Origin: Fusarium oxysporum f. sp. lycopersici 4287
Lineage: Eukaryota > Ascomycota > Sordariomycetes > Hypocreales > Nectriaceae
Direction: 5' to 3'
Assembly (NCBI RefSeq): GCF_000149955.1
Contig: NC_030999.1
Span: 1,259,282 to 1,323,281, forward strand
DNA length: 64,000 nt
Positions 40,992-51,645 of this stretch are shown here, in pieces (the first letter of the stretch is position 1; the number at the start of each line of letters is the position of its first letter). A model generated the notes under the pieces. That model was not told where the DNA came from and did not search any database. It worked only from the letters and a program-made list of their open reading frames with translations. Both the position numbers and the translations under genes were made by a program.

Positions 40992-43900
40992 ATGTCCGGC
41001 CGTGCCGTTTTGAGCCCTCAACATGCCCAAGCGTCCTTTGATTCTGGTCTTCAACTCTATGGCGACGTGCCTGAATTGAACGCTGTGCCTCCTCCCTCTC
41101 ACAGCGCCTTAATGGATTTCACACGCTTCGACGATTTTGCGTTTGCTTACTATGGTCTTCCTGACCAGTCTTCTCTCGTTTCCCTAGTAGATCACACCCA
41201 CACGTTCCAATCTCTCACTACGTTTCCCCAGCACCAGGCCATATCTGGCCTTGCACATAGCGGTCTGCCGTTCGGCACCTTGCCTACGGACAACTACAAC
41301 CAGAGCATGGAAGACTCCAAAGCTCCCCCAGATCGGACATCTCCCGCATCCAACGCCCTCGAAGACCCGACTACCGATGAGTTTGGTTTGGCTTCCCCTA
41401 ACCGTGCGGGTGGCACTGATCTAGGCGGTAAACCTAAGGAGGATAAAGCCGATGCCACACCTGCGTGGAGTGAACTTAAAACAAAGGCTGGCAAGGAAAG
41501 AAAACGCCTCCCGCTTGCTTGCATTGCTTGTCGCCGAAAGAAGATCCGTTGTTCTGGCGAGAAACCCGCCTGCAAGCAGTGCCTACACTCATGTATCCCA
41601 TGTGTCTACAAGGTTGCGACTCGGAAGGCTGCGCCTCGGACAAATTGCATGGCTATGCTCGATAAGCGACCGAAGCGCATGGAAGAACGCGCCATCAAGG
41701 CCATATCCAAGTCGGATCAGGAAGTCGCCTCATCTGTGACTCACCCCGTGGTCAAACAGGCGATACCAGGAACCGTAACTTCCAGTAGGCCAACCAAGAA
41801 GCGCGGCGCCGAAGAAGCATTTGAGCCTGATCTGGAAGCTTGGGCGAAGGCATCTTCGGAGCCAAAGATTGAGGGCGATGATGGATCCAGCAGCTTACAA
41901 GTCCAGGAAGGGGAGGAGAATAAGCTGCAACATGAAGGCACCGAAGCACTCCCCTCCAGGGAGATACAGGAGCATCTGGCAGAGGTGTTTTTCGAAAACA
42001 TCTACGGTCAATCCTACCATCTTCTACACAAGCCAAGCTATATGCGAAAGCTAAAGTGAGTTCCTTTTGGGTTGATCTCACGTATCCTGCTAACTGTCAA
42101 CAGAAATGGCACTCTACCTCCGGTGCTTGTTCTCACAGTGTGCGCTGTAGCTGCTCGTTTTACCTCAAACCCTCTAGTGAGTTCTTCAGGGCCTGAATTC
42201 TTACGCGGTGAAGAATGGGCATCACACGCTCGAGATATTTGCACCAGACGATACGAATGGCCAAACCTCACCATCTTGACGTGTCTTCTCATTTTGGGCC
42301 TTCATGAATTTGGAACGTGCCAGGGCGGCCGTAGCTGGGCCCTGGGTGGACAAGCTATCCGAATGGCTTTCGCTCTCCAGTTACATAAAGACTTGGAATA
42401 CGATCCCTCGGGCCGTAATGGCACCACAACGCAGCTCAGCTTCATTGATCGAGAGATTCGGCGACGCATAATGTGGGCCTGCTTTCTCATGGATCGCTTC
42501 AACTCTTCTGGGACAGACCGACCCATGTTCATCAGGGAGGATACAATTCAGATTCCTCTGCCGGTAAAGGAAAAGTACTTCCAGTTCGACATGCCTGCGC
42601 CCACCGAGATGTTGGACGGTCGAGTACCTCATCCGCCGTCGCCCAACGACGGACAAATCGCGAATTCACGAGAGAACATGGGAGTTGCGGCCTTCCTGAT
42701 TCGAGCCATTGCCTTATGGGGACGAATCATCACCTACCTGAGCCAAGGGTGTAAGGATCTAGACCCCAATCCATTGTGGGAAGACGAGTCTCACTACATG
42801 AAGCACCTCGATGATGTTGTAAACCTTGAAGCTAGTCTGCCCTTGTCACTCAAGCACTCTGCAGAGAACCTGGAGGTCCACAAGACAGAGAACACGGCAA
42901 GCCAGTTTCTTTTCATGCATATCTGCCTGCAGCATAACATTCTCTTTGTCAACCGAGCTGCTATGTCAGCACGAAAGCAACATGGTGTACATGATGATTT
43001 CGTCTCTGAAGCAAGCAAGAGGGCCTTCAACGCTGCGAACCGAATATCCGAGCTTCTTCGTGAGGCTGAACAGTCGGGATGCTTTGTTTCGGCCCCGTTT
43101 GCTGGATACTGCGCCTTTTCCTCGACAACAGTTCATATCTTGGGTATTATCTCTCGCAATCCCTTCACGAAGCTAGCAGCCCAGGCCAATTTGACCACCA
43201 ATATAAAGTATCTTCACAGAATGAAGAAGTATTGGGGCATGTTCCACTGGATGGTGGAGAACGTTCGCACTCAGTATCGAAATGTCTTGGACGCTATGAG
43301 AGCTGGTGCGAATGTCGAAGAACGAGCCACACAGCCGTCTTTCCTGCAATACGGAGACTGGTTTAACCGTTACCCTCGCGGTCTTTCTGACGCTGAGTTC
43401 ATGGATCCTGCCACTCACAAACGAAAGGATTCAGGAGCAGACGGCGTCCTCGAAGCGAAGCGCGAACTGCGATCAGTGGAGGAATACTTCACGCTTCCAA
43501 CACCACGAAGGGTTGAGAATAAGGATACTATCCGCGCAACAGCGCCGAAACGAAAGCAAAGCGCCAAGAAACAGGCTGGCATGCCAGCACAACCTGGCCA
43601 GCATCTCGATTCGTTGCAGAGTATAGACGCAGACGCAGTCTCCCAGGAACGCAAGTTCTCGGGTGGTTTGGGATTACAAATCACAGGTGCAGCAGGCTTC
43701 AACCCTCTGGCAGCATCAAACCAGCAGAGCCCGGATTTCAGCACCACCATATCACCTACGAGACCGGCCAACATGACTCCATTTGCTCACCACGCACACA
43801 CGCCCACCTTTTTCCCACCCGAGCTGCTCGCAATGAACTTTGGGCAGGGTTCGAATGGAAACATCGACCCGCTTGATCGTCAGCTTATCTATGGCGGATA

Positions 43901-44279
43901 CTCAATGGATGCTAGTACCGGCCTGGGTGGTGGCCAGGATATGATGAGCGGCCTTGGTTGGGATACCGTCGCTTTAGGCGCTCAGCCAGATGGACGCTTG
44001 CAAAGTCGGCCGTCAAATGCCAAGGCAGGCATGCATGGACAAAGTGCAGGCATGGCTGATGGGGCAGGATTGAGCAGACCGGAAGCATCATCCGCATGGT
44101 TCATGCCATTCAACATGGAGCCTCCAGATATGGATCAAGATGCCGGCTTCAACATGGGCGGGATTGATCCGTTCACGGGAGTGTTTGGCGGAGGAGGCAG
44201 TGGTTTGGCAACGCCGAATGCGCTAGGTGGGCTCATACTTGGGCATTGTAGAGGGAGCTCTACCCACTCTACCCGGTAG
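40992..44279 (+). CDS. Zn2Cys6 transcription factor, COL-26/BglR-like
   Basis: Exons 40992-42055 and 42104-44279 with a 48-nt GT-AG intron (branch-like CTAAC near 42091) give 1079 residues. The zinc cluster lies at about residues 177-203 with spacing C-x2-C-x6-C-x6-C-x2-C-x6-C, followed by basic linker residues. The fungal-specific regulatory domain covers roughly 355-600 (RSWALGGQAIRMAFALQLHKD, RRIMWACFLMDRF). The C-terminal part is rich in Gly, Met and Asn. Resembles COL-26/BglR, regulators of starch, cellulase and glucose responses; this naming is from memory of the family. The last residues (RGSSTHSTR) come from a short inverted-repeat tract at 44255-44360, so the original C-terminus is probably lost. 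It could be an accessory paralogue. Confidence 0.82.
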
Positions 44280-44360
44280 GGTAGAGGAGGTATCTTCTCT
44301 ACTCTACCTGGATAGAGAAGAGAAGAAGTGGGTAGAGCTACCCACTCTACCCACTCCTGA
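44255..44360. repeat. CTCTACCCAC inverted-repeat tract at the 3' end of the transcription factor gene
   Basis: CTCTACCCACTCTACCC and its inverse GGGTAGAG alternate several times within about 100 bases and supply the stop codon of the gene. Confidence 0.6.
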
Positions 44361-44903
44361 TTGGTCAATTAGATCTTATAATTTGATAAGATTGCAAGAT
44401 TGTGGATGCTGAAGTACTTGAGGAGTCGTCTAGTTTTATTTATGCTTCTCAATATATATTGTGGTGACCTCTCACATGAGTTCAGATGCTACCGAACATG
44501 CTGCCTGCTACTGCCTACCTGCAGCATACTTGGCACTACGTTGAAGAATTCACTCGTTTGCATTTGTCGCGAGGGGCGTGCAATTGATCAGACCGGCTGC
44601 CCGGAGGTCCGAACTTCCAGTCAGAGGTTGGTGTCAACTATGTCTCCCAAAAAGCAAGTTCTGTAACACACAGGCCCTGGAGGCCTTATTGAAAGACCAA
44701 CCCTATTCAGTCCCAAGATAGATATCAAGAGCTTTCCAATGACTTTCTTTGCAACCTGCCACTAAATGCGACAGTATATATATGCAGCAAGAAACTTTTG
44801 CGAGGAATCAACATAGTTCTCATCACCTTCCCTACCAGTTACTACTGGCATCCACATCAATATATTGTTTTATATTCAATCTTTATTATATGGATCTCTA
44901 ACT
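44361..44903. other. Intergenic, nothing recognised
   Basis: No frame of interest. Confidence 0.35.
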
Positions 44904-45431
44904 ATGTCCATCTCACAGGATTCATTATCCCTTGCCGTGCCTACAACGCCCTCCACGCCGAACCTCACCTTGCCGGCGCCCAGTGTTGCTTCCAGTGCTC
45001 CTCCGAGTATTGCCTCGATTCCCACCGAGAAACTTTCAATATGGACTTTCTTTCGATATGCCAGAGGTTCGGAGCCCGAGTTCAGGCTAAAGGAGAGATC
45101 GGATCGAAGTGGGAAGTCCTCAAATAAACGCCTACATTACTGTATCGCCTGTTGGGATAAGAAGAAGAGTTGGAGTACAATATACACATCAGGAGCCCGG
45201 GATCATCTTCGTCTCAATCACCCATCTCTGTGGAAGAGATGGCTGGATATGGAAGACCGGCGAACCTCTTCCAAGCCTAAATTAATGCCTGGCCAGCAGG
45301 TCATAAATTCGTTTTTGCTTCAAAAGGATGAGGCTTCGAGAGAACTGGTCCTCCGAGAGGCTTATGATCGGCCGCGGCATCTCCAGGCAGGGTCCAAATC
45401 CATACCACGAAATCCACATATGGATCCATAA
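44904..45431 (+). pseudogene. BED-type zinc finger fragment of an hAT transposase-like gene
   Basis: From the ATG at 44904 the frame gives a Ser/Thr/Pro-rich start, then CIACWDKKKSW... ARDHLRLNH (C-x2-C and H-x4-H, a BED finger) and a linker. The frame runs across the left end of the next hAT element (45388) and stops soon after. No core domain follows, so it is the N-terminal stub of another hAT gene or a BED-only protein cut by the insertion. Confidence 0.55.
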
Positions 45432-48383
45432 TGTGGATCCATATCCATTCCATTCCATTCCACGTAGGCTTCAGCTTTTCCACATCCACGCCACGGAACC
45501 CCTTCCACATGTTCCACATGTGGAAATTGTGGAAAGGAATGGAAATTTAGGTGGGGTTTGAAAATACCTGGATTTCCTTGTGAAATAGCGCATACCCTAA
45601 GTACTTTCCATAGCCAATAACAACGCAATAGCAACAATTTTCCACTCCGTTTTACCCGTACACAAAGTTCAAACAAGTCTATTCTAGGAGGGTTTACTAT
45701 TACTCACGCCCTGACTACTCCAAACCGAAATGGCCACCCTTCATCCTACCAAGTCAACCACACCCGTTCCAGAACGTACAGAAGAAGACAATCAACGACT
45801 CTTTCAGCTCTACAAAGGCTGGACCTTGACGGAGAGAGACGGCCAAGTGCGTCAATGGGTATATCAGTTCGGCTACGATATCCAGCATGCCGATAAGGGG
45901 GAACGCCGATGGGTGTGTTGCCTTTGCATCAAGCAAAAGCGGCCGAGGCCAAAGAGTTACGCCATCAAAGGGTTGCAGAACGCTGATTCGTCACCTGTAC
46001 ACGGACCACAATGGCATCATGGATCCGACAGGCAAGAGGCAAAAAGCCTACAAAGGCATCCGAGAAAGCACATCAGTCCATTGCAACAATCCTACAGTTG
46101 AACCCGAAGGAGCCGAAGGAACAAGATTTGATCAATACCTTGATCAAACGTTTCGACAAAACTGTATTCCAGCAGAAACTTGTCAACTGGATTGTCAACT
46201 CTAACCAATCCTTCTCGATCGTCAACGATCAAGATCTTCGAGACATCTTCAACTACCTCAATCCATCTGTCGAGATCACAAAAGCTAACATTACTGACGT
46301 GACCGTGCGTGCCATCGCAGAACGAGAATTTACCAACAACATGGAAAGAGTGAAAGATGCTTTGCGAAAGAGTCCGGGACAGATCCATATCCAGTACGAT
46401 GGCTGGAAGTCTGGTAACCGACACGCCTTATACGGCATCACATGTGTGTTTCGGGATTCAAATAATCGGCCACAGAAGTGTGTCCTCGGACTGCCTGAGC
46501 TTACAGAGCGGCACACAGGCGAGAATATCGCCGGGCAGATTATCGAGATCATTCGGGAGTACGAGATCAGCGATAAACTCGGGTATTTCACATTGGATAA
46601 TGCCGGTAACAATAAAACCTCGATGGGGGAGCTTGGATTAGAGTTTGGCTTCGACTGGGAGAAGCGATGGGTTCGCTGCGTTGGCCACGTTGTCAACATA
46701 GTAGTGAAACAGATGCTGTATGGCAAGAACCCGGATGCTTTCGAGAAAGAGGTCTTCGAAGGACTTCACACGGCAGCGAAGGAGCATGAAGTCTGGAGGA
46801 GGCGAGGCTCTGTTGGAAAATGGCATAACTTTGCTGTTGTAGGTGGCTGAGTCCCCGGCTTTATTTGTTATACTCACGAAGACCTAGGAGGTGAGCAGAT
46901 CGGACACGTGGACCGATATGCTCAAGAAGGTACAGGCTGTCGAGAGCCAACTCTCTGATGACGCTCAGCTCAAGAAACACCGTCCAGTTGGAGTTGTGGT
47001 CGACAATGCTACCCGGTGGCTTTCTCAATTCTCGATGATTGAACGCGCTCTCCTCTTGAGGCCATTTTATAATTCTTTTGTCCAGAGAGCGTCAAACGAG
47101 TGGGAGAAGGTCAACTTGACGAGAGCTGGCCACATCAAAAAGGGCTCCAAGCTGCCCTTCTTCCTGAAGGAAGAGAATCGCATGACACCTGATGATTGGC
47201 ATGTGCTCGGGACTCTTTACGACATTTTGCTTGACTTCCAGCTGGTTGTGAGAGGCCTTGAGGGCGATGGACAGGGAAAACACCGGAGAAAGGTCGAGGA
47301 AAACGAGATCGACCCTCCACTGTCTGGTAAGCCTTAGACTTCTCAAAAGCGGCCCGATTCTTATTTTAACAGATGGCTTGTACAGGAACAAGCTGGGATC
47401 TTATTCACGCGTACGAATTTCTTCTCGAAACCCTCGAATCCGCGAAAAGAGCAGTCGCCAATTTTCCGCACGGCCATCACCTCGCTGTCAACATCAACCT
47501 GGGTTGGCTCAAATTGAACGAATACTACGAGCACCTGAATGATAGCCCCCTGATCTATGGCGCTGCAGTTCTTCATCCTGCCTACCGGTGGGCACTGTTT
47601 GACGATTTGTGGGGAGACGACGACGAAAGACAATTGTGGATTACCAAGGCGAAGGAGATGGTCCAGGATCTCTGGGAGAGAGAGTATAGGGACCTGGAGG
47701 TTGATGACCCAGAGATTGAGTTGCCTGCCAATAAGCGGCTGAAGACCTCAAGAAACAAGTTCACAGCGTGGCGCACAAAGAAGCGAGGACTGACGACTGG
47801 AGGGATTTCTGTTACCGAGTCGCCAATTCGATCCCCAGCTCAATCCCCTAGGTCCTCAGTTGGCGGTCTGGATCTTGATGAATACGAGCAGTGGCAGCGT
47901 GATATCGAGGATGCTGATGCTTCTGTCACAGATCCCTACGAATACTGGCACATAAGGCGACTCAAATACCCCCGGTTGTCTAGGATGGCCTTGGATCTGC
48001 TTACTGTGCCACCAATGTCAGCCGAGTGTGAGAGGCTATTCTCGACCACTGGCCGCATGGTTACCAAGAGCCGCAATAGGCTAGATGCCAGTACAATTGG
48101 GCTTTGCCAGACACTACGGAGTTGGTTGCGCGCCGGTTTGATCGGGTCGCTAGATAGGATTCTAATGGACGAGTGACAAAAACATCGACGTCACCAAGGC
48201 ATGGATGCGATCCACTAATTACCATTGTTAGACAAAGTAGGTTTCCATTCCACAAATTCCACAATATGGATTCATTTCCATAATGGATCCATTTCCACCC
48301 ATTCCACATCGAAGTTATTAGTCAGCATCCATATCCACGCCATATTCACAAATGTGTCGTGGAGTGTCGTGGATTTGAACCCT
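45388..48383 (+). mobile_element. hAT transposon with CAGGGTYCAAATCCA ends
   Basis: Left end CAGGGTCCAAATCCA and right end the inverse of CAGGGTTCAAATCCA. Both subterminal regions hold many TTCCAC/GTGGAA and ATGGATCCAT motifs. The 8-mers outside do not match. Confidence 0.72.
45730..48176 (+). pseudogene. Restless-like hAT transposase with two frameshifts
   Basis: N-terminal BED region from ATG 45730 (VCCLCIKQKRP). Near 45984 an extra T moves the frame to IRHLYTDHNGIMDPTGKR, and near 46045-46055 it moves again to ASEKAHQSIATIL. From there the frame is open with IQYDGWKSGNRHAL, GYFTLDNAGNNKTS and RCVGHVVNIV. Introns at 46839-46887 and 47327-47385 (the latter acceptor gives SGTSWDLIHAYEFLLETLE, matching its relatives) lead to the C-terminal dimerisation part PPMSAECERLFSTTGRM. 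Apart from the two small indels the gene is complete. Confidence 0.82.
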
Positions 48384-49200
48384 GGTCGCCCCAGTCCGAA
48401 GGCCCGCGGGGGAGGTTGAGTCGCATTGTCCAATTGTCGCCTCGCGGAAAATTACTGCACAGTCAGAACCTTGGTGAATACGAGATGGGATCTCCAAGGA
48501 TACCTATGGGCATATGGGGCGATGGGGCTCTACTGCAACTGTCCCTAGGGTCTCCTTACCCCTAAAGCCTTAGCAGCCGTAGCTGCCGTCTGATTTCTTC
48601 CGCCACGAACGACACTTGCATACGGATAGAGAATCAAGAGCTCGAGCTGGAGCGGTCTAGCCGAAATACTCAGGCCCAGGCCCAGGCTGGCTACAGCGGG
48701 CGTTGTTGAACACAGCTAAAATTGGAGGCTCATGCCAACGCTAACGAACGGTCACCCAAACCCCAGCCAGCCCCAACATTTCCAAGGGCTATTATTAGCA
48801 TGATCCAGACTTTTCTGGAAAGGGTCATTCGATCCAGCCACCAGAATCCCAGTGCCAGCAGCAGCCAGCTTGGCCGACTAATGCTTAGACCCTCCATATT
48901 TGGGCTCCAAACGTCATAGTGAAGCTGGAAAGAGCTTGGTGCCGATTTGGCATTGGCATTGATTGATAGACTAACTATTGTCCATGAGTCTGAGTCTAGG
49001 CTAAGCCATTGCCACGAATGGATCCCCTCGTAAATGTACTGTATAAAAAGTGAATTAAACCTTAAGTAACTGCCGATATCTCGTAATAATAAACCAAAAG
49101 TTTAAAGGTAATTGCTAACTTAACTGCCAAGTTAAAAATGACTGAAATATACAAGATATAACTGCCGACTTAACCAAGGTTACCATGGACTAAAAGGTAA
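48384..49200. other. Intergenic, nothing recognised
   Basis: Only short frames. No repeat ends seen. Confidence 0.35.
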
Positions 49201-49202
49201 TA

Positions 49203-50440
49203 CAGTGGGCTGCAAAAAGTATTCGCATCCCCCCTGTTCAGGAGAATGTCGTCTAGCCGGATCGGGATTTTGTCAAGGGTGCCGCTTTGAGCTTGTATTT
49301 TCAACATAATGATATCACCTAGAACAGCTTCAGTACTTTGTATACCAACCTTCTGCTGCAATTACAGCGTTGACCCTGTTCGGCATTGTCTCACAGAGGT
49401 TTTGCAAGATTCTTTCTTCAAGACTATCCCAAGCTTCTATTGCAGCTAAGACTAAGGCGTGTTGTGTAGTAACTGTATCCTCTGCGTGAGTCAGTTCCGG
49501 GTGTAACCTATAGATCTCGGCCTTCATCAACGCCCACAGATTCTCTATAGGGTTCAGGTCAGGCGAGTACGGCGGCCAGACCATCAGGTTAACCCCTAGC
49601 TCTTCCAGCAACACCTTGACGATCCGGGCTGTATGCACAGAGGCGTTATCATGCATGAAGATATCCCCTGGTTGAAGGAACCACGGCAGGATAAAGCTGT
49701 ATAACTCATAGATGCCGATGGCGTTGATATTACCGACGAGAGGCACCAACGGCGTACGAGATCCGTGACCAAAGGCAGCCTAGAACATCTGCCGTACGAT
49801 GCCGAGTCTCCTAGCTTCCTGAACATCCTATACGCGTAGGGCCTCGCGAGGCGATAGGAAGGTCCAGATAGGTCTCATGCCCTGATCACGGCGCACCATA
49901 CACTCATCACTCCATTTGACCTTCCTCCAATCGATGCCTTGATATCGTATGGCCCAATCGAGCCTTTTGCGAGCCTGTAGCGGCGTCAGGGCCACACGTT
50001 TCTTCTGCATCTATTTCCTCTTGTTCATCTCACGTAGAAGGTATCGTAATGACCGAGCTTTAACAGCGTTATCAACTGAGTCAAGCAAGTCCCTTATTGT
50101 GATATGTGGATCGGTTATAACGGTATCATATATGTGATCGCGTTGCTCTTCTGTAAGCTTTCGCGGTGCACCGGAGCGGGGCAAAGTGAGGTTATCCTCG
50201 CCGCGTTTTTCTTCGGATTTTACAGTTGGCCAGATGGTTGATTTTGGTATTTCTGGAAACCTATGAAAAAGCTCTCTCCAGCTATAGCCGGCACGTCGTA
50301 ATTCGCAAATGTGAGACAGTAAAGATGGCGATAATTCCTTGCCTCGAGGCATCGTTATGGTGTTGTGGTGTGACGTGCAAAAGCAGGGTTGAAAACGCGG
50401 TCTGAATCGGGCTAGGTTAGGTGGCCCCACAGGTAGTAGT
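49203..50440 (-). mobile_element. Tc1-like element (impala relative), right end missing
   Basis: The left TIR CAGTGGGCTGCAAAAAGTAT followed by TCGCAT, preceded by TA, matches the mimp subclass with TATTCGCAGG ends. On the other side no inverse copy is found before the LINE sequence starts near 50445. Confidence 0.75.
49330..50352 (-). pseudogene. Tc1/mariner DD34E transposase with in-frame stops
   Basis: About 340 codons starting MPRGKELS. Paired helix-turn-helix region (LRRAGYSWRELFHRFPEIPKSTIW; GAPRKLTEEQRDHI), then the catalytic triad: WSDEC, HDNASVHTA and PYSPDLNPIENLWA, with exactly 34 residues between the second Asp and the Glu. Stops at 50011-50013, near 49828 and near 49782 interrupt it. 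Length and triad fit the impala/Tc1 group. In-family function is excision and insertion at TA, and enzymes of this kind are thought to move mimps. Confidence 0.87.
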
Positions 50441-50444
50441 AAGT

Positions 50445-51645
50445 AAGTAAGTATTTATTTATTACGCCCGGGAGAACAGATCTCATAGGGCCTGAAGCTA
50501 CGCTAAACTACTCACATATCCCCACTTTTCATCAAGTTTACACAAACGAAAGCCCTACTGCTCTTCCTGTTCTTACTTTTCTAGCCCCGTTTGCTTGACT
50601 CTGCTTGACAGACCTGCTTGAAGGCCAACCAATACCATCTCCAAGTGTTCAGCATCCTATCTTCAGCAGCTGAAGCATGGTCTGTCAACTTGAGGCTGTT
50701 TGTTGTTAATAATCAGCTGTGATGTTAATATTAGTAGTCATTTGTTTTCTCCTTCTCAAACTCCTTCCTGGCTCAATCTTCCTGTCGCCATCGCAAATTT
50801 GACTGTTGCTCGCACCGCCTCCAGGTTAGGTCTCCACTTTGCTCCGTCTGACGCCGACTTTCCACCTAGAAAGAAGGAAAGGTTGCCCATCAAGTTTTGT
50901 CCTACTCGACGCATGGCTTCACGCTCTGCTTCCCATCTTGTGCATCGGAACAGAAAATGCTCCATTGTCTCTGGTCCACATCCACATTCACACATGTCCG
51001 ACTCTGCGGCCCCGATCTTGTTGAGGTAGCTCTGTTGATCTTCGCCATTCCCGTGCGGAGCTGCGAGAGCACTCCGGCTTCTCGTCTCTTGCAAATGTCG
51101 TATAGTGCATGCGTATGTTTGCCTGGTAGGGCCCGATCTATCCGTTTGGAGTAGTTGCCTACATTGTTGGGTAGTTTCCGTTGCTGATGCAGCTGCGACA
51201 CTGCCAGCCTGAGCCGCGTGGAGCGGGCCTGGTACGGTAGCGATTGCGGCGTGCATCCCGCTCTGGTAGCCTTCTTGGCTTGTCTCTTTGCTTCACGACT
51301 CATGCTGAGGTCATCGTCTCTGGATGGTACCCAGATCATCTTGACTCTATTGTTTCCCTTTCTCAGTCGCTCGATGTGCTCGTAGATCTGACGGATGGAG
51401 GTCTGGCCTGATTGCTGTTGCGGTCGGGCAATCGCCTTGAGTGACGACTGGCTACTTGACAGCACCGTAAGCTCTCGACATTGTAGACCATCCGGCATGC
51501 ATCGCAATGCCATCGCTATCGCCTCCAGCTCGGCGGTGTACGGGTTCTGATCGTCTCGCGACCCGAGCGTGATCGAGTACCTGGCCACTACCGCAGTTTT
51601 GTGTAGTCGCATGGCCCGTAGATAGTGATGCAATTTCTTGTACAC
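50445..51645 (-). pseudogene. LINE (Tad1-like) remnant: RNase H and C-terminal zinc knuckle
   Basis: Minus-strand frames at 51640-50902 and, after a frameshift near 51010, to 50756 encode RNase H (QNPYTAELEAIAMAL; IWVPSRDD) and the Tad-type tail (LNKIGAAESDMCECGCGPETMEHFLFRC). The 3' end runs to about 50445 with TAATAAATAAATAC repeats, as LINE tails have. The 5' part is cut off where the hAT element with GTAC repeats begins. Confidence 0.75.
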
